64,000 nucleotides of DNA. Origin: Ricinus communis (taxonomy: Eukaryota; Streptophyta; Magnoliopsida; Malpighiales; Euphorbiaceae). Position numbers and translations under genes: made by a program. Shown here piece after piece: positions 25,132-38,419 of this stretch; position 1 is the first letter of the stretch, and each line of letters opens with the position of its first letter. The notes under the pieces are model-generated. The model was not told where the DNA came from. It made no database searches and saw only the letters and a list, made by a program, of their open reading frames with translations. The stretch is taken from contig NC_063262.1 of NCBI RefSeq assembly GCF_019578655.1, positions 2,549,582 through 2,613,581 on the forward strand, written 5' to 3'.

Positions 25132-26123
25132 GTATTTTTATAAATTATATAAATTAAAATAGTAATTTATTATTTACAACTTTTTATATTTTTGCTTTCT
25201 TTGTTCTTTTTCATATAAATTTCATTAGTACTAAGAATTTAAGGATATTGGATTTTTTCTTATTTTTTAAAAAAATATTTTTTATCATTTTTTAATTTTA
25301 AAAATATTTAATACCTCATTCTCTCCTCTATTATCATTTGAGGTGAAAGATATATTTTATTTAAATTTTTTTAAGGTAAATGTAAGGAAATAAAAATATA
25401 AGTAGTATTAAATTTTTTTAGTCTTTTATCTGAATATATGAGATTTTAAAAAAATTTCTTTTAATATCTTAAAAAAATAAATACAAATTTATAAAATAGA
25501 TGATAAAATAAATAAAAAAACTAAAATAAAAAATAAAAAGCATGAGATTATTTTGTAGTAAGATATTTAAATCAATTTTATTATTCAAAATAAAACACAT
25601 AAGTACTTTAATCAGTACGAACTGACTAGAAATACTATATTAAATATTTTTAATATGTTTAAATATTTAATTAAATAAAAAAAATCTAAATATTAAAGTA
25701 AAAAATTATAAATTTCCAAAATAACAAGTGAAGAAAGGAAAAAAAAAAGATAATCAATTTGGCTTCTAAAATTGTACCGTGAGCTCGAGAAAATAAAATG
25801 TGAGTTTCACTATAACGATGGATTTGTTTGTTAAAGAAGTTCATTTATTTATCTTTTTGATATTGAGATAAAATTGAGGGGCCGACTTGATCCTTTGCCC
25901 ACAAGAGAAAAGAAGCCGGAAGTGCGGGGCCTTCACTTTCTCTCTAACGAGCAACGGAAAACCGGTGAAAGAACATTCCATATATTTTCACATTTTCCAC
26001 ATTTGTCCTTCTCATCTTCGTTCTTCCCTACCTAAACAAAACAATTCCTTACCCAAAAACACACCTCGTTACATAATAACGCCAACTAATCCGAATTTAT
26101 CGGATTATTATTAGAGAATAGAA

Positions 26124-26561
26124 ATGGTATCGGATTCGGAGCTTATCGAGAGATTAAGAGAGTTTTTAAAGAACTCGGACCTGAACACGACAACTACCGG
26201 TATCGTACGCCGGCAACTTGAGGAAGATTTCGGAATCGATTTATCGGATAAGAAAGCTTTTATAAGAGAACAAGTTGATTTGTTTCTACAAAGCCAATTC
26301 GAAGAAAATGACCAAAATGAAGAAGAAGAACAAGAAGATGATGATGATCAGAGGGCTAACGTTAAATCAGAGCAAACCGACGGTGATAATGACGATGATG
26401 AAGAAGAAGAATCAACGGCTAGTAATGGAACAAGTAACGCAAAACGGAGGTTAGCAGCTATATAATTAATTATGATTATTGAAAATTATTAACATTAATA
26501 ATATTTGGTTTTAGTTTTGTTTATTTTAGCTTAAGGGTTTTCTTTGCTTTTTGGGTTAGGC

Positions 26562-26613
<52 letters not shown>

Positions 26614-29600
26614 CATTGTTAAAAATGTTAATGGTAATCTCAATAATTTTATAGCATATACAAAATCCAATGCCTAATACATACAATACAGATAAACGTT
26701 TGGATTTTTTTAGGGCTTTCTGTTTTTGGTTTTATTCTTCTGTTTCAAGAAGAATTAATATATTATTAAAATATTTTCTTATCACTTTATCGTTTTAAAA
26801 GAAAAGCCATCAAAGAAATGGAAGATAAACATGTGATTTTGGGAAATAGAAGTCAAGAACGGAAAACATAAATGAAGCCAAACAAGCCCTTAATCTTTAG
26901 TTTTTAATTTTTTTTTTTTTGGAAGTATAATAGAGTTAGATAACTTGTTCAATTGTTTTTTGAAAAAGACCATTTATTATGCATATGAATTGTTTAGAAA
27001 AGGTTGCGTGGGGATTAATGTGATGATGTTTTTGTTTCATGTGCATATTCATGTTATTCTTTGCTTTACCTAGCAGTAAAGTGTACTAAGGTATTTATAT
27101 GTTCTAGATTACACTGCTTTTGCTTTATACGCACCTGAAAAAAGAGAAAAAGAAAGATTTTGATTAACAAACATTGAGAGAATCTGTTTGAATTTGAACA
27201 GGTCCTCAATTAATTCGATCAGTGTCTATCACTGCCGTGGAACACATTGCTACACTGCAAGCTTTGTTGCATGCTTATAAAGAGAATGAAATTTTGTCAA
27301 TAATATCATTCCACTCCTCGTATTTCTATTCCTGGGATTATTTTTTTCTTGGTTTTTCTTGGGGACAGGTTGGGGGACGAATCAGGGGACATGAGTGGGA
27401 GGATTGAGGATTGTTGAGGGAAAATATGGCTGTATTATATTTCTTCCAGAGTCACATTTACATTCTTTGGCTTTAGGGAAAATGTTTCTTTATAATAGTT
27501 GATTTTTTTTCATTTTGTTTTTGTTTTATCAATAGACAGGGAACCTTTTTTTCACTTTCTATCAGTGGGTAGTTTAAACTTATGAATTTGTATGGCACTT
27601 TCTGCCACATCCCACTGTTTTCCTCTAAAGATTATTCTCCTGCCAATAGTTTGTAATAAGCTACCAATCATCACTCAGTTTCTTTATATGAAAAGAAAAG
27701 GAAAAAACTTCACTTAGAATGGTGTAGCCCCTGTTTGGAGTTACTATCGGGTGTTACAAGAGCAGGTTTACAATTTTTTTTAATATAATATCTATTTTTT
27801 TTAAACTTCTTATAAGCTTGCTTTTGAAAAAAGCTTTAATGTACCTGCTTCTCTCCAAAGCAGTTTTTAAAACTCAATTTTTTTTTTCAAAAAGTATTTT
27901 GCCAAAAAGCAATCCCGAACAGGGCTATATTATATGCAATGCGACTTGTGAAAGCGATCAATCCCGACTCTACGATGCTTATTTGCCTCTGCCTTTTTGG
28001 TGCGCATTTGTCCTATTTTAAATCGTTTGTTGTTACTTGAGTTGTTTTGAGGAATTCCATTATTTTGTGGTATTAGAATGAAGAAATGATGGGTTCCCAA
28101 AAGTCTTTTTGCTATCATCTTAGGGAAAATGCTACTCTCATGAACCAAGAAGGTCTCTTCACTGATTGATAGCATGCCATATATGAGAACCAAAATTAAT
28201 GACCAAAAACCTTGATAAAGAAAGGGCAGATGGGCTTTCCCATCAGCTTCACTGAAAGAGTAACCTCTTCAGTTCATAAATTCCTCGATTTTTAATAAAA
28301 GATTATCAAGATTTTAGGTGATTGCATGTTAAGTTTTTTACAGCAGTTTTAGTGATTTCTCTTGCTTTCTTTTTTTTTTGTTTTTTCTTATTTCAGTTAG
28401 AAAATTTAATCATTTAGCACTAATAGCAAAACAAAGGATGAAACAAGATATCTCATTTTTCTTTCTTTCTCAATAATTCCGACCTCCTTTATGTTGTGTA
28501 TTTGACTGTTCCCCTCTGGTCTATCATGCTGCTCGATTGTTATTGGACAATGGTAAGAGCTTTTGAGAACATTGAAACAAATTTTCTGTATATTCATTAA
28601 GTCACAAACCACTGCTATGCACTGCCTTAGAAAATTTATGGTTATAGGCTGCACTTTTCCCTGTCCTTACAGTTGTTCTCCTTTTATCTTAATTCTTTTA
28701 TTTCTTTTTTTTTTTTTTTAATATGTGAGTCAGGTCTAATGAGCAAAAAAATGAAGGCAAGAAAAGAGGGGGTGGTTTTAGCAAATTATGTAGCCTTTCT
28801 CCTCAACTTCAGGAGCTCACTGGGGTGCCTCAGTTGGCTAGAACAGAGGTATGCCTGAAAAGTTTAGGTCAAGGTATTTCTTACTTTGCCATTACTTAAA
28901 CTGGTTAAGGGGATTTTCAATGCTAAGTTTCTATTATCTTGGTTAGGTTGTCAAGCAACTTTGGAGTCACATTAGAGAGAAAAAATTGCAAGACCCAAAT
29001 AATAGACGGAACATAATTTGTGATGAACCATTCCGAGCCCTTTTTGGTGTTGATTCTATTGACATGTTTCAAATGAATAAAGTCCTATCAAAGCACATTT
29101 GGCCCTTGGATTCTGATGGTGGTATGCTTCTACATCCTTAATTGTGAAACATCCTTTAATATTATTGTGGTTTTGCTTCAAGTTCTGAGTAAAAAATCTT
29201 GTTTAATACTTGAGGTCTCCAAAGACACTTGAATTATTTGGTCTTGGTGAATTTTAACATGAGAATTTCTATATCCAGTTCCAATCAGACTCCTTCTTCC
29301 CAGCAAAAGGATGGTTTTCACTTAATGGCTTATTTAGTTGAGAAATTATAATGCCTGTTTTCACCTGTAAATACTGTGAATGTGATGTTGACTTAATATT
29401 CCTGTTTTTAGTGTCAACACATTTATGCTAACAACATGATTTTACTCACATTCATGGCACAGTTGTTCCAGCCAAGTCTGAACCAAAAGAAAAGCAGCGA
29501 AAGCAAGAGAGAGAAGAAGGTAGCTCGTAAAGTACTCTTTCAAATGGCTTAATGGTGTTATAGGATCATACTCCTTGCATAATACAATTGTTTACTGTCA

Positions 29601-31552
29601 GAGTGTAGCCTTAGTTTTATTTCTTCCATTTTAATCAGCTTCATAATTTGGTTTGCTATCAATAGTCTAGACTTAGTTTTATTTCTGCCATTTTGGTCTT
29701 ATTCATAATTGTGGTTTCTATACCAGGACTTATGAACTGCCTTTTGCTGACCACTTGACAGAATCTCTTGTTATATCTATTGCTAAATGCTCAGCTTATT
29801 GCATGCCTGCTTGCTTTCTAATATAGAAGTTTTTCCTCCATTTTCACATGAGCGTTTCTAGTATTTTATTATATGCAATTCCACTAACCCAAGGCACTCA
29901 AAATGCAATAGCATATTGTGAGCTTTAAAACAAATTGCTGACAAATGATTTTCCATGTTGGAAAATTATTTCTTATACTTGGCTTTTGCCAGGTTTCTGG
30001 ATAGTAGCAGTTTCTTTTTAATGTATTATGGAACCTATTTTTAACTTTAACTTGATTACATGTCAGAGCCAGATGAGCCAAAAAGAAAGGAAAAGCGACG
30101 GAAGGGAGAAAAATCAGGTTTTCTTGCTCCCCTACAACTCTCAGATGCTCTAATAAAGTTTTTTGGCACTGGAGAAAATGCATTATCACGAGCTGATGTC
30201 ATCAAGAGAATGTGGGAATATATAAAGCAGAACAACCTCCAGGTACGTGATTGAAGCCTTCAATGTACTACATAATATGGTGGTTGAAGGTAATAATTTA
30301 TTGGGTTAATTGCAAAATCAATCATGACATTTAGCACTTTTAGCAAATATAACATGATCTTTTGAGTTTCGTAATGTCAAATACGAAATGTGCAATTTTT
30401 TGCAATTTAAAGTATCAGTTAGAGAAAACATGATCTTTGGCGGTTTTATGAATTTAACGTGACAATTTATTAGCTTTTATATTTTTATTATAATTAAAAG
30501 CATAACTTTCTTATTGCAGTTTAATTAAATTACTAAATATTTTATTTTTTATTTTTTCTTATTGTAATTAAATTTATTATTGACTTATCTGTTTTTATTG
30601 TATTTTAAATAATTAAATATCTAATGTAATTGAATTGAATCGAATTGTATTTTAATGTAATTTAATAAAGTCACATAGACGCTCAGCCAACTCCTGCATC
30701 ATGTCAGCAAGATTATGTTGAATTTTTTAACTGATGCTTTAATTTGTAAATTGACATTGCTAAAATTAAAAAGTCATGTTAAATTCGTAAAAATGTTTTT
30801 GTCAGTATTTCTTTTGCAATTAACCCTACTTTATTTTTAGGTGTGTTTTTGCAAGCAACTATGTATGAATAGTAACTGGACTAAGATATGAATTGTTTAA
30901 ATGAAGTTCGATTATAGAACTGATGCAGTGTTATGAAGTGTATCTTTACATGATTGACTAGGAATTCTAGATTAGAACTACAGTATTGTCTAACCATAGG
31001 GAACGAAAACATTTTTTTCAAGATGGTATTCTTAATTTTCAAGTTATTTTATTGGTGCAACATTTTACTCTTTTGACCATTTCTGAATTTTGCGGAGCTA
31101 TTATGCTCTAAAATTGGCCTTACAATGAACAAGCTGTATCTATTTTGAGTGTTACAGTCATCCTTAAGGAATGACTAAATCTATTAGCTTTTTGTGTTCT
31201 GATCTTACCCTTACTGCAAAGTTGACTAAAGTGTAACAACCTGCAAATTGGATAATGTGAAAAGGCATTCTTGGGAATTTGTAAGATTGCATTGCAGTGG
31301 TAGGTCGTAGTAACTAATATTTACAGGAAAGTGGTAGGTAAAGATACTTGAAGACGTGTAGTAGAGAATAAAGATGCCTCATTTTGATATGCATCAGAAC
31401 TGTTTCTCAAACTATTCTCTTCCTGTTTGAAGGACCCATCTGATAAAAGGAGAATAATATGTGATGAGAAGCTGAAAGAACTCTTTGATGTGGACACCTT
31501 CAATGGATTCACTGTAACCAAACTCCTATCTGCTCATTTTGTAAAGACCTGA
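26124..31552 (+). CDS. DEK_C plus double SWIB/MDM2-domain nuclear protein, 6 exons
   Basis: Probable chromatin or transcription-associated protein; SWIB domains are related to BAF60 subunits of SWI/SNF remodelling complexes. Exons: 26124-26449, 28734-28848, 28947-29121, 29463-29519, 30067-30242, 31433-31552, totalling 969 nt (322 codons plus stop). Residues about 5-55 form a DEK C-terminal-type domain (start MVSDSELIERLREFL). An acidic stretch of Glu/Asp follows at about 60-100. The first SWIB domain is about 121-203 (SPQLQELTG, LWSHIREKKLQDP, IICDE). A basic linker (KRKEKRRKGEK) precedes the second SWIB domain at about 241-320 (MWEYIKQNNLQDP, IICDEKLKELF). The protein ends just after the second SWIB. 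Intron 1 is about 2.3 kb and holds an ATT microsatellite and a MITE-like insertion; intron 5 holds another. Resembles Arabidopsis At1g49520, At3g19080 and At4g22360; which is closest was not determined. Confidence 0.93.
26562..26612. repeat. (TTA)n microsatellite in SWIB intron 1
   Basis: About 17 uninterrupted TTA triplets, roughly 110 bp after the end of exon 1. Confidence 0.95.
27726..27926. mobile_element. MITE-like insertion, hAT-type ends, in SWIB intron 1
   Basis: The left end reads AGCCCCTGTTTGGAGTTAC and the right end reads GCAATCCCGAACAGGGCT, which is its imperfect inverse complement. Ends of the form GCCCTGTTTGG are common in plant non-autonomous hAT-like elements. The interior of about 200 bp is AT-rich with no coding capacity. 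I could not identify a clear target-site duplication, so the exact limits are uncertain. Confidence 0.5.
30303..30826. mobile_element. MITE in SWIB intron 5 with perfect 15-bp terminal inverted repeats
   Basis: The left terminus GGGTTAATTGCAAAA (30303-30317) is the exact reverse complement of the right terminus TTTTGCAATTAACCC (30812-30826). Subterminal sequence is also inversely related (ATCATGAC and AGCAAATATAAC on the left; GTCATGTTAAATTCG on the right). Length is 524 bp, with no coding capacity. It lies wholly within an intron and does not touch the splice sites. No unambiguous target-site duplication was found by eye. The superfamily is uncertain; Mutator-type non-autonomous elements are one candidate. 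Confidence 0.75.
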
Positions 31553-34500
31553 CTGCGAGTTGCTCATACAAAGTTCAGACTAAGCTCAAACCAAAATGAG
31601 GGCTTTGCCTGCAGTTCTTTTGAACCTTTTTACTTTTTGTAACTTCTTCTTTTAATACTTTTCAATGTTCAAGGACTGGGCTAACAGAAATTTTTAAAAA
31701 AAATTATTGACCTCTTTTGTAGGCATTATGACATTTTCTTATACTCTGGCAATTGTTTGACCCCATCATCCACCCTTACGTCTCCTGTAGAATTTCTGGG
31801 TCGTAGGCCATTGTGGGGTGGTGTAGACTATAGCTGTGTGTATCTCTCAATGTTATGTGCATTTCTCTGGACAAATTGTAATTGCCTTTGTGATGTTTAG
31901 ACTATTATGCGCTGCTTCACACATCTACTAGATTTGTAGAGAGTGAAGTTAGATTTAGAATACTCCAGGCTCAAGCTGACCCGTCACATTTATTGCAGGA
32001 GACTTGGTCGCCAATGGGCCCTTGCCTTTCAAACTTCGCATTCATTTCATCATTCGTTAGCCTGGTCAGGACTTGCATGTGTTGTCAATATCACTACAGG
32101 AATAATGCCTCAGGAAAAGCTAATTTCAGCTTCATCCTGTGGCTTTTTTGTGATACCGAATGTACCATTAGTTTGTTTCAAATAAATGGAATCTTAATTT
32201 ATTAATCGTGAGTTCAAGAATTTAAAGTTTCTGATCCCTATTGTTCAAAACAGTAAAGTTAGAAATAGAGTGAGTAAACCTGGAAAAATTATTTTCTTTT
32301 TATATGGGAAGGACGAAAGGACATGATTTTAAGTATAATGTAATGATTACTATGGACTACGTTTTGGTAAGATTTCCAAGCGAAGGAAAAACATGCTGAA
32401 AAGCTCTGTTGCATGGACACGTTTTGCAGGCAAAAAGCTAGAAAAATTTATAGTTCCGTTGCCGGGAATCGAACCCGGGTCTCCTGGGTGAAAGCCAGAC
32501 ATCCTAACCGCTGGACGACAACGGAATTACTGACATTTTTAGACAGTATTAATACCTTCAAAGAATATAGAAATAAAATTGCAGCTACGTAATGGCAAAT
32601 TATGCTAATTCAGTAATATTTTTCATGTGTTAACAGATTTCTTTTTAAAAAAGTTGAAAATCAGTGCAATGTTATTTAACGTAACTCTAAATCACAAATT
32701 GCCTCTCTACGAGTCTAATTGAGAGAATATTAGTAAAAATTATCTAGCTATTATGTTTATAAATTTCAATAAAAGTAATATCGTAAATTTTATGAAATCT
32801 TTCAAAATATCCATTAAAGAAATTCAAAGAAAGTAGAATTACATTTCAGAAATATATGTATTAGTTAACATATAGTAAGAAGGGTGAATGAGGTTAGGAA
32901 AATGCTTTTCCAACTTCTTTTTTTTTTTTTTTAATTTTGAATGATTTCTTAAAATTTTAAATTACTTTGCTAAAACGCTCTTTTTCTTAAAAATAGGGGT
33001 TTGAGAAAAACAGTTTTTAAAAAATAAAAAAATTAATTAATTTGTATTTTAAACATCCAACAAGAATTTCAAACACAGAATCTAAAACAATGAAATTTTG
33101 AAGAAAAGTATAAAAATATTATATTCTATTTTTTTTATTACCTCGATAAATTTCATATAATGTGAACACCCATAAACTTTTAAAATTCAAATCATTATCT
33201 CAAGAAAAAAGAAAAAAAAAAAAACAGTTCATAGTCATAAAATTATATATAATAACAAAAGGGGTATACAATAACAACCCCTCTTTTTTTATCATATATA
33301 ATTATTTATACGTTTTATTACATTAAAACTTTTTGCATTTTGATAAACAAAGAAGAGGTTCATGTAAAATTGGTTATGTTACAACAAAGATAAATACATA
33401 ATTGAGCATTATAGGATTCTGCTATTCCCATCATTTCCTTCTTTTAATCCGTTAGTCAAATTGATAACAATTCCAAACAAATTGCCACCGCACGTTAAAA
33501 TAATAAAGAGATTATAATAAAAAAGAGTGGTACTCCATAGCAATAAAATAATTAGTTAATTTTAATAATCGTTATTATTAAATTATTAATGTAGTTTCAT
33601 ATATTTAATTTATTTTTATTATTTATATATTTTATGAATATAATTACTAAAATAATAATTAAATTGTATAGTAATTGAGAGAAAGTACTGATGCAATGAT
33701 TAAAAAAATAGTAATTATTGTCGTGTCAGGTTAAATTTTTTTTAATAATATTATATAATTAGATCGTTATTTATTAATGACAGTATTTATTTATAATACT
33801 AAAATAATAAAGAAATTATTTTAAAATATAAATATATTAAGCTGTAAAATAGTTTTAATAATTTTTTATTATTAATAAAATAATAATAATAATAATAATA
33901 TGATTAAATGCAACAAAAAGTAGTGGTTACGAAGGATAGTTGTCATTTTGCATGAAAATAAAGTATCAAAGCAAAACAACGATGTAAAACAATGCTAGCA
34001 AACGAATCCTTATCTCCAAATCCAAAAGATAAATTGAATAATACATTTATAATATTATTTCACAAGTTAGAAAAAAACTATACGATGCTCATGGACACGT
34101 GTCGGTCATACAGCTAAAAGAATCCCTTGAAAGAAAAAAGAGAATCAAAATTATTCTGGAAGAAACTATTCTCCAGTAACGGACGAGTTTTGCCGAGAAG
34201 AACCGCTCATCCAAAGTTACAACTTTTAGGCACGTGTTCTCCATCCATTGGCTGTCGTCGATTTCGTGTTTCCTTTTTTTTTTTTTTTCTTTCTTTTATA
34301 AGAATATGTAACAAAAAGAAGAGAAGATAAACTATGACAGTCCATGACTATAGCCATTATTAATAAAGAAATGAAAAGTCAACAAACAATGGTAAAAGTG
34401 GAAAAGTTTTTATTTATTTTTTTGTTGTAACATTTGAATTTCTCTGTATTATTATTTATTTATTTATTTATCTTTTTTGTTATATAATATAAATGAAAAA

Positions 34501-36619
34501 TATTTTGATGATGCATCAACACAATATATCAGGAAAGAAAAAAAAAAAAAAAAAAAATCATAGGAAAGGAAAGGTTCTTTAGCTAAGGAATCTTTCACAT
34601 GACAAACATACTTTCTTGTTTCTTTTTATATATTTGTTTTTGAATTTTTCTTTGTTTGACTAATTTGCCATTATTCTTTAGTGGGTCTTTTGAAATGATA
34701 TTATTTGGTTTTGAGGAGGAACACAGTTTGTGTTCTTGGATGAGATAAAGCTTGTAAATATCTTGAGGCTCATAAAATTCTGATGGCTTCACTTGTTGGC
34801 TACAACAACACTTTTCTTAAAATATTAATTATCCAATGGGCCTGGTAACCATATCATATTATATATTATATTGTTGTCTAAGAATCTGACATCTGGGATT
34901 TCAGATAAGCATAAATCAAATTATGCTGACTCAAACCTTTTTTGACACACAGATCCTTAATCCTGCTGCATCAATAAAGCTAATATAAACATATGCAGAA
35001 CACAAATAAATAAAGAAATGCTCAATTTATAACCAAAATAAAAAAGAATGGATGCTGAGGAATTAATATCATCTCATATTATCCTAAATGGAAAGGATAA
35101 AATTTATGGGTCATGCCCACCTTGAATATGTCTTCTACTATTGTTAATATATTCAATATATTAGTATGAAAATTATCATTTTTCTATTAATTAGTTGAGT
35201 GTGAAATTTGTGTTTAAATATTATAGTTAAAGATATATGTTTTAATATATAAAATATAAATTATTTTTATTGACATTTACTGTATAAATTAGGAGAGTAA
35301 TACGTATTATAAATATTTTATATTTTAGTATTGAATTATTAATGTATATTTTATTATTTAAAATTTATATATATTAATAGTAAAAGATATTTTTTAAAAT
35401 ATATTAATATATTTAGATTTTAGCATTTAATAATTCTTTTGTTATATACTTTATTATTGATTCAAAAATCTAATTTAGGGACTCTTTATATAAATTTATC
35501 CTGCAAAGTATGTTGGTGATCTACGCATACACATCTTTCCATTTACTGAATAAGGGGCTTATGTGTCTTGTTTATGGGTATAATAATTTGAGAAGTCATA
35601 AGTATTAATTATCATTTAAAAATAACTTAAAAATGTATCAAATATCGCATAAATAAGATTATAATAATTTATACTGATTTAATTATAGTTTGAAATTAAA
35701 ATATTAGATATATAAGTACGTTAAAATTTTTAAAAAATATTTTACCGCCCGTAAAGATCATATTCAACAAACTCTAAATTAATTATTGATATATGTATAT
35801 TAAAAAAATTTTGAAAATATATATTGAAGTAAAATTATAAAAAAATAAATTTTAATTTTTTAATTATTAATTAAAAGTATAATTCAATTCGATCCAGAAT
35901 TGAGACCTACCGATCTAACAAATTTTAAACTCGATCTAAAATAAATTTGAAATTCTTTAAGTGTGGTTTTAATTATAATTAAAACAATATATTATCTCAA
36001 AGTTTGTAAAAAGAAATGACACATATGAAAACAGTAAAAGAAAAATGGAACCTAAAATGGTAATTTGGATGAAAGAAAGACTTAGGGTTTTGTGTTTGGC
36101 CATAAACTTTGTTACCAAAAGAGCCCTAAAAAGTCAAAAGTACTAATTGTTCCTTTTTTCACAGCGATACCTCAACCTTACCTACCCAATGGAATCTTGG
36201 AAAACACACTATTTTATTTTCTTTTCTATAAAAAGAATATTTTTATTACCAAAATTAATTTATAACCACAATTCGCCGCGTGTGTATGTACGGTATCCAA
36301 AGATTCTTATACCCTTAGACTCACTAACTCGCTGATTCACCTCCCCTTTCTTTACTCTCTACTGACTCGCGGAGTCACCCGAGTTAACTCGAAAAATATG
36401 CGACGACCCGAAGTGTGAATATAAGTAATCGAATCTTCGCGTCCCTGAATCTGAACAATTTCTTTTTCTTTATTTTTTTTTTTTTCATTTCTTTCTCTCT
36501 ATATATATTTGAGATAGCTGTCTTTCTCTTGTTTGTTCTGTCCGGCTATATGTCAGAGACCGAGATATAGAGATAAATAATCTTGAAGAAATTAAAGAAA
36601 AGAGGGAGCAGAAAAAGGA
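31553..36619. other. Intergenic between SWIB and HHO genes, with one tRNA gene
   Basis: The first roughly 400-600 bases are the SWIB 3'UTR and downstream sequence. A tRNA-Glu gene lies at 32455-32525. The rest is AT-rich without a supported gene. A CT-rich leader with CTCTCTATATATATTTGAGA lies at about 36494-36515 before the HHO start. The frames at 34127-34330, 34595-34792 and 36147-36335 look random. Confidence 0.6.
32455..32525 (-). tRNA. trnE-UUC: tRNA-Glu (anticodon TTC)
   Basis: On the minus strand the acceptor stem is TCCGTTG at 32525-32519, paired with CAACGGA at 32461-32455. The anticodon loop CTTTCAC gives anticodon TTC, between TCTGG and CCAGG stem arms. The T arm CCGGG-TTCGATT-CCCGG is perfect and contains the B box GGTTCGATTCC. 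The D-arm region contains CAGCGGTTAGGAT. CCA is not encoded, as expected for a nuclear gene. There is no intron. It is a nuclear cytosolic tRNA gene rather than a plastid copy, judged by its agreement with the nuclear plant tRNA-Glu form. Confidence 0.95.
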
Positions 36620-38419
36620 ATGGAGCTAAGCTTAGATTTGAGCTTGGTTTATGTACCCAAAACGATTAGTGAGTATTTAAAAGAGGTTTCGAAGGTTAAA
36701 GATAGTAGCTTGAAGTTATCAAAGCTTGATGATTATGTTCAAAGATTAGAAGATGAAATGAGAAAGATTGATGCTTTTAAACGTGAATTGCCTCTTTGCA
36801 TGCTTCTTTTGAATGATGGTATGTGTAGTTCCCTATTTTGCTTTTTCTTTGTTATTAATCTTTTATGTATTTATTAGTTTGTTTATTCTTGAATTTGTGT
36901 TTTCTGAGATGGGTTTTCCTTCTTTGATTGTTCGCTTGATTTTTTTTTTTGGATTTTATTTGTAGCTATTGTTAGGTTAAAAGAAGAGGCAATGCAGTGT
37001 AAAGAATTGGAAGAGGTCGTATCAGTAAAAGGGAATTCTTGTAGAAATGAAGAGAGAGAATTGGAAAATGATATGATTGATAAGAAGAATTGGATGAGTT
37101 CTGTTCAGCTTTGGAATAATAATAACCATACTAACAATAACAACTTTGATTCCGAGAATCAAGAATCAAAATCAGAAACTAAACAGGTACACTTTTAATC
37201 TTTTCACAACTTGTTTGCTTAAAAAGAAAAAGAAAAAAAAAAAGAAACAAGTAAGGTTGCAATTTTTTTGGATTAAAAAGATGTGATTTGTGTTCTTTTG
37301 TTTGATTTACAGAGAAGTGAAGAAGATGATGATCGGTCCACTTGTGAGAATCCAACTCAATTATGCAATCACAGAAGCAAAGGAGGGGGATTTATGCCGT
37401 TCAAGTCAACTTCTGGGTTTGAAAAGAAAGAGGAGAAAGAGGTTGTGTCTCAAGTTACTGGACTTTCTCTTATGACTCCAGTATCTGAGTTGGGTTCTCG
37501 CAATTTAATGTCAAAAACCAATGGCACTGATCAATTCAAGATACAGAATAAACCCCAACAGCAGCAGCAGCAGCCTTACAAGAAACAGAGGCGTTGCTGG
37601 TCGCCGGAGCTCCACAGGCGTTTTATTGATGCCTTACACCAACTTGGTGGATCTCAAGGTTAGAAACTAATTACCAAATTTCTCTCTTTTGGCACTGCCT
37701 TTTCTTTCAGTCCTCTAAGATCGGTATTTGGTTGGTTCTTTAAAAAAGTGGATTAAATTGATTGAAAGCTGTGAATCTTTCTTTCTTGTAAATTAAAATT
37801 ATAAAGATCGACTTGTACAAGAAATGGAAATGATTTGGATTTCTAGCTTATTGCATTGATTGGCTTGTAGGTTCTTATGCCAAAAAAGTACTTTGTTACT
37901 ATAATTTTATTCCTTTGTGTATACTTCAATTGAGCTCTTTGTTTAGTATGTATTTATCTTTTCTGACTCTTGATTTGGATTATTGTGTTCTACAGTGGCC
38001 ACTCCTAAACAAATACGAGAACTTATGCAAGTTGATGGGCTCACGAATGACGAAGTTAAAAGTCACTTGCAAGTAAGTTTTCGATTCAAAAATGTCATTT
38101 TTCAGAACTGTTTTTGTTATGGTAGAGATGATGTTTTGTGTGTGGGCAGAAATACAGGCTTCATATCCGTAAACTCCCAGCTTCTTCAGCTGCTCAAGCA
38201 AATGCTCTATGGATGGCTCAAAATGGACACAAAGACGACTCATCAAAACAAAGTAATTCAAAGTCTAGTTCTCCACAGGGGCCCCTCCATGGCTGTGGGT
38301 CTGCCAAAGGTATGTCTAGTACTGGAGGTGACAGCATGGAAGTAGAAGATGACGATAGATCAGTGAGTAATAGTTGGAATGGTAGGCAGCACAAGCAGGC
38401 AGGAGAAGTTGATGTATAG
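36620..38419 (+). CDS. HHO5: HHO/NIGT1-type GARP (G2-like) transcription repressor, 5 exons
   Basis: Predicted nuclear DNA-binding repressor of the HRS1/HHO family, which acts in nitrate and phosphate responses and in flowering or development. Exons: 36620-36818, 36966-37186, 37313-37658, 37996-38072, 38150-38419, totalling 1113 nt (370 codons plus stop). The N terminus carries an EAR-like repression motif, LSLDLSL, at 3-9. The conserved hydrophobic, globular N-terminal region follows ([32 protein letters not shown]). A short Gln run precedes the single MYB-like G2 domain at about 230-289 ([36 protein letters not shown]). The Misato gene lies next downstream, as HHO5 and At4g37190 are neighbours in Arabidopsis; this is the main reason for preferring HHO5. 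HHO6 is the alternative. A GTGAGTAA at 38362 could be a donor to a further exon, so the exact C terminus is less certain. Confidence 0.9.

Larger units (their letters stand above)
20883..26123. other. Divergent intergenic region between SnRK2 and SWIB genes
   Basis: The first roughly 250 bases contain the 5'UTR and promoter of the minus-strand kinase gene (CT/GA-rich tracts around 21100-21180). The remainder is very AT-rich: a diverged two-copy repeat at 22331-23190, a (TA)n tract at 25096-25127, and a less AT-rich patch around 24840-24930. The last 200-300 bases serve the SWIB gene. No protein-coding gene is supported. Confidence 0.6.
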
